DNA of 64,000 nucleotides from Novakomyces olei (GCA_016906335.1 JADEYG010000003.1:620001-684000); one strand, 5' to 3'; counted from the stretch's first letter, positions 47,390-61,880 are shown. Numbers and translations are program-made. The notes: generated from the letters alone by a model not told the origin.

Positions 47390-47598
47390 TGTGTGCCGCA
47401 ATAGCCGTCCACCGCGGCCATCAGTCTATATCGACGCCGTTTATTCAATATACGAAATTTATATTTAAAATACATTATTTATTAATATAGTATAAATTAT
47501 TTCATAGTATGAATTATTTTATAGTATTAATTTAAAATATACTATTTATTTTTATTGGTATATTAATTGGACACGGCGCGTACGAGAGCAATGACTAT

Positions 47599-50500
47599 AT
47601 GAGCCTGCTCAGTCCAAGCAGATCCACATCGCCGGCCGTGCGCGGCGGCGCCAATGGACGCGAAATGGCGGCGCCACCTCGTCTGCCTTCTGAGTCTGGT
47701 AATTGGATAAAAGCGAGCGTGACTAATGCGATATGAGACTACATGAAGGATCCACGATTCAAGAAATACCAGGCTGGCGTTGATCGTGCGCTGGCCGCGT
47801 TTGAGAGCGTTGTTGAATGGGCGGACTATATAGCATTTCTGTCTAAACTGCTCAAGGCATTGCAAGCGTACCCTTCGATATCGGCAGTTCCCTCGAAGAA
47901 GGAGGTAGCGCTCAAGCTCTCGCGCTGTATGGCTCAATCTCTACCGTCGGGCGTACACCAAAAGGCTCTTGAAGTCTATTCGTATATTTTTTCGCTCATC
48001 GGTGTAAGTCTTTTCCTTGTATCTGCTGCCGCGCGTGAAATGCGGCCCTTACTGTGTTTATTTCGCGCTTCTACTCTGTCTTCAAAATGCTAATTTGTGG
48101 AAGAAGGATGGATTAGCCAGCGATATTTCGCTGTGGTTCCCGGGACTCGCCAGCTTTCTGGATTATGCGTCGCTCGTAGCCAAAGTAAGAATGAGCACGT
48201 TTCTCCAAATAGTCAGCTGACCAATTTAAAGCCGCAATATTTGACTCTGTTGGATACCTTTTTACCACCAGTCGGTACTGAGCTCAAACCGCAGTGCCGC
48301 TCGCTCATTCTCAGCTTGCTGCCCGGCATTGACGAAGAAAATGCCGACTATTTCGATCAAGCGTTAGAGCTGCTCGACAAAGTGCGAGAGGTTATCCGGG
48401 ACGAACCCTTTTTTTGGAACAATTTCTGGATTGTCGTGATCACAATGCCAGCTCAGCGTATGGGCTCGCTGATATACGTGTCCCGACGGCTCGATGTTAT
48501 GTCTTCGCAAGAGCAGACCGACTATGATTGCCTGGGGACTGACACAAACGTGTTTGTAAAAGCCATGTGTGCCGGGCTCTTGGACGATCAATTTTTAGTC
48601 CAGCGCGGGTTCCTAGACTGTGTTTTAACAAAGCTCCCGTTATCGAGTGCAGTTGTGCAAACCCGCCTGGCAAAAGAGACGCAAGAGTTCTTCCTAGTGT
48701 CAGCGTGTGGAGTGGTATTACGGAGAGACATGTCCTTGAACAGGCGGCTGTTTATGTGGCTGCTGGGGGCAAAAAGTGCAGAAGAGCTAGACTCGCCAAA
48801 AGCCGTTGACTACTTTAAAGCGTATGCAAAAGAGCCTTTGCTGGAAGGCCTAAAGGCAATGATCCAGTCCTTTAGTCCCGACGATACGTCAAAGCCCTTC
48901 AAGATACTGGTTGCCCTGATGGACCGGTTACAGATTAGCAATGAGCTATTACCAGACCTGATTGTGCCGGCGCTGCGATTTGCGTTTGAGGTTAAATACT
49001 CTGACCGGGAGGAGGCAGAGATAAGAGACGTGATGAAGAGTGCGTCGAGGTTTTTCGATTCCGTTGAGCCCTGGCTGATATGGGCCACTATTTTCCGGGT
49101 CACATTGGAGACGTACAGCAAGGACGAGATGTCCAACATCAGCTTTATCCAGTTTATCCTCGAGTCCTTTACCATCAACGACGAGGAGATGCTGCGGACG
49201 CATATCCCCAACGAAATACTCACCATACTGCTCCAGTCGGTGTCCTGTCGGCAGGCTCCGCTCCGAGAGAGTATGCTGCGAATCGCACTAAACTTGGCCT
49301 CCCGTATCCACCACTGGAACATTGACGCTCCCGACGGAGCCGGCAGCTGTTTGTCAAAAGACGCAGAGGCAGCAGAGGCAGTGTACGATCCAGAGGGCAT
49401 TATTGCCTCTCTGCAGGAGTACTATTCTGCCAGCAGCGGTACAGCAGCTGCAGCAGGCTTAGCAGGCTTAGCAGGCTCAGCAGAGGGTCCATTTACGAAA
49501 CCAGAGCTGTGCAATTTCTTGGCTCAGTCAGCGGCTGCTCAGCTGCGGGCAGTAATGAGTCGCTGGGAAACGACGAGGCTTGATTTCGAGGTTTTGTTTG
49601 CCATATTCGACCTTGTTCCTCACTCTCTCTGCTCTCTTGCACCGGGCATAACTGCCTTTTTCCGGCAGCAGCTGTCAGCGGCCGGGCAGCAGCGAAGGAA
49701 CTACCAGGAGCTCTCTGGCAGTGTACTGCTGCTGGAACGGGTGGCCGCTCTGGCTGCGCCTGAGCGGCACAGCCATGCCCGCTATATCCACGCCACAGTA
49801 GAGCAGATTATATCCTCGGATATTGTAGAATTGCTAGTGCACCAGTTTTGGATGATGTCGTTCCCGGCAAACGCAATCTGCCACACTGAAAGCGCCCGGC
49901 TGCTCTGGCGGCTGCAGCATATCCTCGGCGACCGCCGTATAGAGACCTGCATTTCGAGGTTTATTGTAGCCGGACTGCAGGGTGGAAGAAAAAGGCAGGA
50001 GAGGGAGGGAAAATTAAAGGAAAACGAAGAGAAGAAGGAGGAAAAGGAGAACAAAGACGAGGAAAAGGAGGAGGAAAAGGAGGAGGAAAAGGAGAGGGAA
50101 AAGGAGAGGGAAAAGGAGAGGGAAAAGGAAGAGGAAGAGGAAGAGGAGAATAATGAGGAGAATAATGAGGAAAATAATGAGGAGAATAATGAGAATAATA
50201 GCGAGGAGGACGTATCTGTAAGCCGTCAGCTGGTGTGCCAGACGGTACAGGCGCTGTGGGCCTCGTCTGCGCAAGAGGCGAGTTTTGAGCTGGTGTTTAC
50301 AAGGCCGCTGTTCCTCGTTCTCGATGCTGCTCTGGACGGCAAAGCAGCAGACCTATCATGGCTCGTTGAGAGCTGGCTGCGGTCACCAGCGGCTAATGCG
50401 CAGCAGCTGATCAAGACGGTACTGCTCTCTTTTTTTAGAGTGCCGTGCTACAGCACAGCAAGAGCAAGAGCCTCTGCCTCTGCCTCTGCCTCTGCCTCTA

Positions 50501-51987
50501 AAAGCTCTGAAGGCTCTAAAAGCTCTAAAAGCTCTGAAGGCTCTAAAAGCTCTAAAAGCTCTAAAAGCTCTAAAAGCTCTAAAAGCTCTAAAAGCTTTGA
50601 AAGCTTTTCAGACTTTTCTGCTGTTGCCTGTACGGCCGCTGACGATGTAGAGACGTGCGAGTACCTTTTACGCAAACTGCGGTACCTCGCCGAGTTCAAC
50701 AGCGGCAGTCTGACACGCCGAGTGCTCGACGATCTCGTTGTCGGCGCCAGTGGAGACGCGTACAGCGCTCTCCTTCGCGTCTCTGACAACGGCGATGTCT
50801 CCTACTATGGCGTAATGGCGAGTATTGCCCTTATGGCCTTGCAGCTGCAGTTTACAGGTCCACGAGGGGACACGGCAACAGCCGCTGCCCTTGCTGGCTT
50901 GCAGCTGCAGGCAGTAGCCGTCCTGAAATGCCTCGTGTCTGTTTCTTTTAGTGATTTTCTCTCTCGGCCAGTGCTCCGTGAGGCACTGGAGCAGCTGCTC
51001 TGCCAGAGCGTTCCTGCCGGGTGGAAGACGGCCGGCCTGCTCGACCTGTGGACCCATATTTTTGCTAGCGCCCGTAGCTGGAGGGCAGGTACAGGGTATA
51101 TAAAGGACGTAAAAGACGTAAAAGAAGTAGAAAAAGAAACAAAACAAGTAAAACAAACAAAAGAAAAAGAAATAAAAGCAGTGTGGCAGTTTTACAACAC
51201 CCGCTTTCTCGAGCTGTTGGCAAAAGGTATCCGGGAGAGCAGGCGGCCGGCAGAGGCAGATATGTGGCGGCAGACTGTGGCAGACATCGTCGTGGCTGCT
51301 CCTCTGGCAGAGAGCAGAGAGCTGCAAATTGCTCCGCTAATAGGCCTCGTGCAGTGCCTGGCAGATACAATCAGCCGTCTGCTGGCAGAGACGAAGCAGT
51401 GCTTTGAGGCACAGGAGCAGAGCAAGTTTGGCCCAGAGTGTATAATCTTGCACTTTGAGTCTCTGCAGCAGATTGTAAAACGGATCCTCTCTGTCACAAG
51501 GCACCATCACCAGAATCAGCACGGGAATCAGCACCAGAATCGGCAGCGACTGCCCTCTGCAGAGACAGGACTATTGCCGGCAGAGAGCAGCGACACTGGC
51601 AACAGCAGCAGCGGCTCCTTCCTCAGTATGGTCATGTCTGGCATGTTTGCTACAGACGCAAAGGCGGACGCTGAGAGGATCCGAGAGGCAGAGCCGGCAG
51701 TGCAGCTCGCCTGCTCAGAGAATGTACAGGTCTGTGTACGCCTTTGGACTTGGTCGCCCAACGTAAACGCTCTCGGCAGCGACCGTGGCAGTTTTACAGA
51801 GCAGAGCTGTGCCGAGCTGCAGTCTCGGCTCCGGTTCCATGCACGCCGAGCCATTGAGGCTATGAGGGGGTACGATGGGTTGGAGGTGGCCTCTGTCCTG
51901 CGGACTGTGCAGGCCCGACTCGCTTTGGCCAGCGAGTCGGCTATGGTCGACCAGCTGCTGCGTACACTTGCCGCCGACAGCCTGTGA
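47599..51987 (+). CDS. DOP1: DOP1 (Dopey) family trafficking protein
   Basis: Large cytosolic protein that works with Mon2/Neo1 in endosome-to-Golgi membrane traffic. Exons 47599-47698, 47738-48003, 48104-48184 and 48232-51987, 1,400 aa. The conserved N-terminal block emerges only after splicing: DYMKDPRFKKYQAGVDRAL, WADYIAFLSKLLKALQ, IFSLIGKDGLASDISLWFPGL, then PQYLTLLDTFLPP and LLPGIDEEN. Intron lengths are 39, 100 and 47 nt, with GACTAAT, GCTAAT and GCTGAC branches. The middle has translated simple repeats: a Glu/Lys/Arg run then Asn-Glu-Glu (49990-50215), Ala-Ser then a Lys-Ser-Ser run (50455-50605) and a Lys-Asp-Val/Glu-Lys run (51095-51180). The C-terminal Ala/Leu-rich helices fit the leucine-zipper-like end of Dopey proteins. 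Confidence 0.92.
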
Positions 51988-52996
51988 TGGGATATGGAGC
52001 CTTGGAAAGACTTGGAAAGACTTGGAAAGACTTGGAAAGACTTGAAAAGACTTGGAAAGACTTGAAAAGACTTGGAAAGACTTGAAAAGACTTGAAAAGA
52101 CTTGAAAAGACTTGAAAAGACTTGGAAAGACTTGAAAAGACTTGAAAAGACTTGAAAAGACTTGAAAAGACTTGAAAAGACTTGGAAAGACTTGAAAAGA
52201 CTTGAAAAGACTTGAAAAGACTTGAAAAGACTTGAAAAGACTTGGAAAGACTTGAAAAGACTTGAAAAGACTTGAAAAGACTTGGAAAGTTGATGAAAAG
52301 TCGACGAAAAGTCGACATAAAGTGACAAAAAGTGACGAAAAGTGATAATTACTGGCCAGAATTTGACAAAAGACACAGTCTGCAACCATTAAAATCTAGT
52401 GCTCTCATACTGGCAATGCGATAGACCGACAAAGAATAAAGGGCTGCCAGTACAAGAAATAAGGGATGCCAGTGAATCTTATCTAGACTTGTGTATTGAG
52501 AAAACAACGGCTTTCTTTTACCGACACGGTCAGACAAGCTTTTCGCAGGTTTAGCATCTTTTGGCGACTGTATATAGATAATCAATCACTCAGTATAGGT
52601 CCAACTCGAATCAATTAAACTGTCTGATTTTAATCAAATATTTATATTTATTTCCTATCAGGGTGATTTGGCCAAGTCATTGCCAGTTCGCTCTGACCAA
52701 TCTGATTAATTTATAAAATAATTACGACTAGACCTTTTTATAATAAAAATTCCTATTAAATAAAAATTCCTATTAAATCGGCTGCAACGATGCAAATATT
52801 CAGAATTCTATATACAGTTTGCTTTACCATTTGAGTTACCATTCGATCCAGAGTTACCATTCTATCCAGGTACGCGTTTGAATAGTAATTCTTACTATCG
52901 TGCTCCTAAGGTACGAATAGACATAAAAATATACGATACTGCTTTCCCATTTTAAACATAAGCACAGGTATCTAGAGGGTATCTGGTATCGGACCG
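51988..52996. repeat. 10-bp tandem array after DOP1, then plain intergenic DNA
   Basis: From about 52000 to 52289 there are about 28 copies of the 10-mer CTTGGAAAGA or CTTGAAAAGA, starting 15 bp past the DOP1 stop. The G/A variant at the fifth base follows an order: for 52081-52260 it repeats as three identical 60 bp blocks (four A, one G, one A). The array ends by drifting into GTCGACGAAAA and GTGACAAAAA units (to about 52345). The rest, to 52996, is AT-rich and featureless apart from a duplicated TAAAAATTCCTATTAAAT (52744-52779). Confidence 0.93.
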
Positions 52997-55675
52997 TTAT
53001 GCGTCCAGAATATCGAAAAACCGCAGCCGCTGCTTATCTTCAGCGACCACTGCACCGGCAATTTCAAACCGGTTACGCTGCTTTACCAGGCTTTTGAAGC
53101 ACACGGTATCAGGCACAGTGCCAGTCTGCGTATGGCACTGTACCCCTATACATTGCAGGCCCGATATGAAGTCTGGCGCCGAGGATTCAGAGGCCGCTGT
53201 TGGAGCATTGCCATCAACGTCGATCTCGTCTCCTGGCTGATACTCCACAAAACCTGCAAAAATATGGGTCACAGGCACACTGGAGACGTAGGTGCTTGTA
53301 CCCTGTGAATAGACAAACAGAGCAGTCTCCCCGACCAAGTGCATTTGCTTCACAGACTGAGGAGTCTGCTCGATCTCTGCAATGCTAAACTTGACTGCTC
53401 GTAATCGCAGTTCAGCGCTGGCCAATTCTACGGCCACACATACAAGTGCTCCTATAGTTGACGGAGATTTGAGGAGGTACACAGCGTTAGTTTTGCCTTC
53501 AATTTCATAGACACCAGAGGCCCAAGCAAAAGAAGAGTCGCCGCCTTCAGCAGTGCCAGTATCATCCCGCTGCTCTAACACACGCAAAAGAGGACTGCAC
53601 CCGATCCGGCTCCAACTTCGTGTGAAGTCAAAAGCTGGAAACTGTTTAAGAAATGGGTATAATTCCTTTATTGTTGCCATAAAGGCTGTGATCTTGGGCT
53701 GGCGAACCGTGATGAGATGCAGTTGCGGTTCTGCTTCATAAAGCACTTGAGAGTCCCCATTGAAAAAGTTCCATAGATTGCTCTGCAGCATATTATGCTT
53801 AATATACGCGACAACATCGGGCAAATCTCTCTCCAAGTTTTTTGGTGGTAAAACCTCTGTGTCCCGCGACGCACTGAGATCCTCATAACCAAACTTGAGC
53901 CATGACATGAACCGTGTGTACTTGGCGTGCTCGATTGCAAGAGTGCTTAGGAAATTGTACAGTGTTTGAGACATTAGAACAGCAAGGTCGGTCAGACTAT
54001 TAATACGAGCCATATGCGTTTTATCGTTGTATCTGCATGATTAGAAAAGAGTCGATATTTATCTGAATTGCTGGAAAAAGTGTGGTAAAATGTAAATAGA
54101 CCGCGCTTAATAATTGAGCAAAATTAAAGTTATTAAAACCGAAATTATTATAAAGTGAAAACAATTAAAAATAATGAAAAATAAATTTAAAACTAAAATT
54201 ATTCAACATACGCTGCAAGCAAATCGCTCAACTTTGAGAGACAAAGAACAAGTCTGGAGAGTGCGGGTATCAAGTACTCAAAAACATCGCGACGCATAGC
54301 ATTATACGCAGTATTTGCCGATTTTTCCCACAATTTAAGTCCCTAAAAATAGAGTCAGAACGAAAATGTATATATAGGCAATTCCTACTCTATCGCCCAC
54401 TGCATTTACAAGCCATTGTTCCAAAGGAGCAGAGCAAATTCCACACAAAGCAAATTCAAGCATACACTTAACAGCAGAATTGCTGTCCTCGTTATCATGG
54501 CACTCGCGTTTGAGGGACGTGATGCGGGTATTGTGAGCTCTGAACAGCGACTGCCAAGTAACGACAAGATTACTGACTGCTTGATCAAGATAGAGTACGA
54601 GAGGTTCGATTTTAGAGCACACTTTGGCGATATAGTAGATAAACGGTTTACTCTCCTGGTCCAGGTCGAAGCGGTACCTCGCAATATGGAGCATGCAACC
54701 ATCTGATTCGAGCATCACGTGTGTCTCAAACGACTTGTCCGAGAGATGATCACACAACTACTAAAGTTAGGTCAAGCAAGAGTGGGCAATGGTCGCGTAC
54801 CTCGTAATCCAGCGACAATCGTCCAGCAAAAAGCGAGCCAAGCAGGCACAATTCAGCCTGATTTGAGCTTGCACAAAAGATAAATGAAATTTCCGCGATT
54901 GGCACATCGCGATCCACATCAGATAGGGCTTGTAATAAAGAAAAGACTTTTCCTCTGACAATTAGAGACTGTTAGGAGCAAAAAGTCTTTGAAATAATAA
55001 ACATAGAGTATACATAAAAATGGAATTTTTGATGAATCTCTAGTACGGCAAGTCGAATCGATTAGGGAAGAAGAGGGTCCATCAATCCAATTGAAGCCAA
55101 TTGGAACAGTAAAGCAGTGCAATAAAAACAAAAGCGATTAATCGAAACCTACGCGTTTGCAATCTGTGTCATGCCGGGAAGGATACTGGTTAGATCAGTT
55201 TTGAGAGACTCCTGCAGACGAAATTAGCCATGAAGAGACAGTAGACCAAATCATACATCTATGGTATTTGTGTCGACGGAAAGAGGTCCCTCCCACCGCA
55301 TATATGTTATAGCGCCCCGAGGACTATTCCCAGAGGCATATATTTCCGTGCCTTTACTAGCGTCTACTAGGCTCATTGTACCATTATCAAATCCCACACT
55401 GAGAAGAGCGCCTATGAATTTAGCAAATTGGATTTTTCTTTTTAATTTGCAAGTTTACCATCATATTTCCAGCAAATAGTCTGGGGCTTTCTTGTTCCAT
55501 TCGCGTCAGGCTCAAAGACAAGTTGCCATACACGCTGTCCATTGGCGCGATAAACTGCCACAGCTCCACTATGAAGGACTGAGGCAATTACATCCATTGA
55601 CGGGCACCATTGTGCGTCAATTATTGGCTCCGCAACAAGACGAACTGGTCCGACCGCGAAGCGATCTTTGAGCAT
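52997..55675 (-). CDS. APC4: APC4, anaphase-promoting complex subunit 4
   Basis: Scaffold subunit of the APC/C ubiquitin ligase that drives exit from mitosis. Seven exons: 55459-55675, 55257-55411, 55153-55211, 54801-54954, 54389-54757, 54212-54342 and 52997-54032, 706 aa. The start matches the APC4 WD40 N-terminus: IIDAQWCPSMDVIASV, then GQRVWQL. The helical central domain has the hallmark RGLKLWEKSANTAYNAMRRDVFEYLIPALSRL, formed across exons 5 and 6, followed by LAVLMSQTLYNFLSTLAIEHAKYTRFMSWLKFGYE. Exon 4 is read in a frame (GKVFSLLQALSDVD) other than the longest open one; only this frame joins in phase at both ends. Introns are 45-199 nt and carry clear TCTAAT-type branches. Confidence 0.9.
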
Positions 55676-55699
55676 GAAGACGTGATTGCATACGCTTGC

Positions 55700-55790
55700 T
55701 ATTTATTTATTTATTTATATTTATTTATATTTATTTATATTTATTTATATTTATTTATATTTATTTATATTTATTTATATTTGTAGCATT
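55700..55790. repeat. TTTATTTATA tandem repeat
   Basis: About nine copies of a 10 bp unit (TTTATTTATA) just upstream of the APC4 start codon and downstream of the permease gene. Confidence 0.85.
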
Positions 55791-55894
55791 GATTATAATA
55801 ATTTTTATCTTGGTCAAGTCGAGATTACTGCATCTGACTAGTATATAAACTCTAAATATGATTCTTGCTGAACAATTGGGATATTATTTTTGTC

Positions 55895-57659
55895 TTAGAG
55901 CATATACAGGAACCGCGGGCTATGGTCCCCAAGCTCTTCCAGTTCCGTGTCCGTAAGTGCTTCTAATTTTCCACTGCGAGCTCCACCAAGACGCCGTTTG
56001 TTCTTGTGTGCGAGCCACGCCCAAACAATGCCGTAAATAGCAAGAGCAAAAGCAATCAGTGCTAGAGTAACAGCGTGCCCCGTCACGTACCTTGGGCCCT
56101 GCCCACTTTTATACAAGAATGGAGCCATTACCCCACTGGCATTACCCAGGGTTAATTGTAGTCCTGTGGCAAAGGCCCGCTTCCCATAGCGTGGAAGGTT
56201 ACTTGGCAGCCAGGCTAAAGGCAGTCCGACGACCACGTATAGTCCAGCGGCCACGAAAAAGCACCCGAGGTAGTGAACACCCGGCGACGTATCAGAGAGC
56301 AAAAGAGCGTAACCAATAATGGACACAAGGCCAAAGGTAATTGCAAAAACGGCTCGGCGCTGGTACTTGTCACTGACGCGGGCAAATATCAGATAAACAA
56401 TAGCCCCCAAGACATAACAGGGGATAGTAAGCAGCTGCGTCTCCATCACGCTCCATTCCCCCATTTCACGGATTAATGTAGCGAGAAAAATGCTAAAAGA
56501 ATATAGCATAGTATCGACTCCAAACTGGGCCAGACAAAGAGCCCATACTTTCCAGTCCGTGGCCCCATCACGAACATCCCGCCAATGAAACTGTACAGCT
56601 GAATCCGTCATTCCGGGCTGCCGACGCCGACGGGCTCTCATTATATCCCGCTCTTGCGAAGAAAGTCGGCGAGCGGATTCTGGATCATCCGGAAGAACTA
56701 AGAATATTACGCCTCCAAGCAAGACAGTGGGGATACCCTCGAGAATATAGATCCAGCGCCAGCCACGCATACCACATTTACCGTCCATGAAGCCTATGCC
56801 ATAGGCTAAAAGGCCTCCAATAGCAGACGAAATAGCGGCACTGGTGAAAAGGTAGCCTACACGTAAGGCAATCTCTTTTTTAGTGTAGAAAATTGTGAAA
56901 TATGTGACCAGACATGGGAAGACAGGAGACTCCATTGCGCCCAAAAGTACGCGACAAGCTACGAGTCCACCGAAGTTTTGAACAAGGCCCGTTAGTGTGC
57001 AAACCAGGCCCCAGGCTATAGCGACAAGAGCAATGAATCTGGACGGGCGTAGTTTCTTCAGCAATAGATTAGAAGGAACCTCTAAGAGCTAAAGAGTTAG
57101 CATTGGAAATTATTTGAATGAAACGAAAGCAAACCTTTAACAAGCAAAACAGAATAGAATGAATCAATTGAATTGAATTGAATTAAACGAATTGGTCAAC
57201 CAAAAAACACACACACACACACGAATCAATAAAGCATGATTGAGTTAGTTAAAAAATGTTATTTTCAGCACTGGAAAAAAGGAGGAAGCTGTTACTCACA
57301 CAATAAGGAATAAACATGATGGCAACAGCAATTTGAAACTGTGACCCCGTGAGCCCTAAATCATCCTCCATCCCGTAAAGTCGAGCGTTCCCAATATTGA
57401 CTATGATTAATCGTTACTTCCCAATGGGCATACCTCTGTCTAAGAAGCTTAGTAAATACAAAAGCATTACAAGCGGTATAATCATCAAGTCCAATTTGCG
57501 TACTATTGCGTGTTCCTTTAAAAGCGTTTCTTCCGACACGAAGTCATTGCTTGCGTTCTCTGCGGTATCAGAATGGCGCGAGTCAATGCTTTTTTGAAGC
57601 TGCGAATCTTCACCAATTATATGTTTTCCCGGATCTGCTAATGCATTGTTTGCGTCCAT
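55895..57659 (-). CDS. Dal5/TNA1-type major facilitator permease
   Basis: Anion:cation symporter family (fungal allantoate, nicotinate, pantothenate and related acid permeases). Exons 57434-57659, 57300-57400 and 55895-57088, 506 aa. Conserved pieces: RKLDLMIIPLVMLLYLLSFLDRVNIGNARL across intron 1, GSQFQIAVAIMFIPYCLLEVPSNLLLKKLRPSRF, WGLVCTLTGLVQNF, RVLLGAMESPVFP and GWRWIYILEGIPTVLLG, then six further membrane segments. About 12 transmembrane helices; a central hydrophilic loop and both ends are cytosolic. Intron 1 is only 33 nt, the shortest seen here. The substrate cannot be told from sequence. With pantothenate synthetase also in the window, a pantothenate importer is possible but not implied. 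Confidence 0.92.
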
Positions 57660-57996
57660 ATTACAGAAGACGCAAAGCCAATGGAGGCAAACCTGTTTTG
57701 CGTGATAACCTGCAAAAGACAAAATACTTATACGGGGTTCATGGCGATCTCTATTCGCTGCAAAGTGTTAATCATTTTAAGCTTTCAAATCACAATTTTG
57801 ATGGCAAGACGATACTTTTATTTAGTATTTTTACAATGCTTTGTGACTTGACGTGTCGCAAATGTGCAATGTCGTAAACTAGCGGGGTCAGAATTAAATT
57901 GTGGTTATTATGGACTGTTGAATACTATTGGTCAGACTTATCAAAACTTCTATAACTATTGCGTCAGGAAGCAATTATACACGACCCTTTTTGTTA

Positions 57997-58030
57997 TTAA
58001 CGCTTGAATTTATTACATTATTGCCAAAAG
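57997..58030. repeat. 34-bp direct repeat, copy 1
   Basis: TTAACGCTTGAATTTATTAC followed by ATTATTGCCAAAAG. It matches the copy at 58527-58560 at all but one base. It lies just past the likely 3' end of the small minus-strand gene. Confidence 0.9.
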
Positions 58031-58398
58031 AATCACACATCCTTATTAGCTGAAAACAGTGGTACCGTTGACACCTTTTTCTGCAGAAAGTTAGATTTGG
58101 GAAATGCAGTAGTGAAAAGAAGATAAATGGACTTACAAGGGCTTTTGCAGTGACAGCTCAGACCACGCCTGCCTTCCTACAACGCAGTTTCGGACCTGAC
58201 CAGCTGTGCCCGTAGGTTACGGTGTACGTTTGCGATGGGCGCAACGAGTTGCTGGAACTGGAGATTGGCACAATTAGTATTTGGAAACTGGGTCTGAAAT
58301 TGTATGTCGCTGTATACTATGATAGTGATAGCATCGGCGAGCTGAACCCGAGATTTTAAATAAAATTGGGGAATGGCCAAAGGGTAAAAATTACACGC

Positions 58399-58412
58399 AG
58401 GGTTAGGGTTAG
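58399..58412 (+). promoter_or_regulatory. Double telomere-like box
   Basis: AGGGTTAGGGTTAG, two TTAGGG repeats. It sits immediately upstream of the unresolved minus-strand gene at about 58040-58390. Confidence 0.45.
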
Positions 58413-58526
58413 TCAGGTGATATGAAATTGTTGCGTGGAATCCAGCTTTGACTAGTGTTGGAAATAATTGAAATAAGTCTGAGGATTGCTACGAGTGTAC
58501 GGTTTACAAGACAGTCTAGTCTTCTT

Positions 58527-58560
58527 TTAACGCTTGAATTTATTACATTATTGCCAGAAG
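58527..58560. repeat. 34-bp direct repeat, copy 2
   Basis: Second copy of the repeat at 57997-58030, differing at one position (GCCAGAAG for GCCAAAAG). It lies about 120 bp past the NVL stop codon, in its likely 3' untranslated or termination region. Confidence 0.9.
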
Positions 58561-58625
58561 GATATAATGATAATCGATAAATAAAAAATGCAGTATGAAT
58601 AAAAAATGCAGTAATAATAAATAAA

Positions 58626-58657
<32 letters not shown>

Positions 58658-58680
58658 CATTCATTCATTTATCTGTAAAC

Positions 58681-61562
<2,882 letters not shown>

Positions 61563-61765
61563 GCGTTTGGCTCTATCGGTCGTGGTGAATATTTGTCGTC
61601 TATTTATCTGATTGGATACAATCCTTCAAAAATTCAAAAGAAAAGAAGCGATTATGTCTGTAGATTGGTTATTACAATCCAAGTATACTAAAATTCAAAT
61701 TATAAAAAATAAATAAATACATAATAAAGATACACAGAAAGCTTATCAAGCCGATTTTGAAAATA

Positions 61766-61779
61766 AACCCTAACCCTAG
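61766..61779 (-). promoter_or_regulatory. Double telomere-like box in NVL/VPS20 divergent promoter
   Basis: AAACCCTAACCCTAG, two CCCTAA-type repeats, about 102 bp upstream of the VPS20 start and 204 bp upstream of the NVL start. Confidence 0.5.
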
Positions 61780-61880
61780 TTAATAATTGTATAATAAACG
61801 AAACCCAGTCAATCTGGCCAGGCGCGCCACTCACGTGCCATCTGGTACGGTGGACGGTTTGTAGTCCACTGCAGCCTTCG

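Larger units (their letters stand above)
57660..58680. other. Permease-NVL interval with a small unresolved minus-strand gene
   Basis: A minus-strand intron is well marked here: donor GTAAGTCC near 58139 and acceptor TCTAACTTTCTGCAG near 58084. The exon after it could read KKVSTVPLFSANKDV and stop at about 58040. Upstream, 58380-58177 holds an open frame with IANVHRNLRAQLVRSETAL before a stop. I could not join these in one frame or find a convincing start, so the product is unknown. A telomere-like box (58399-58412) lies just upstream, as for other genes. The 34 bp repeat copies at 57997-58030 and 58527-58560 flank the unit. 58626-58660 is (ATTT)n. Confidence 0.4.

Noticed and set aside
58399-58412. 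Reading the TTAGGG boxes as scars of chromosome fusion or telomere insertion
   Set aside because: Each has only one or two hexamers and several lie at similar distances from start codons, which fits promoter elements better than telomere remnants.
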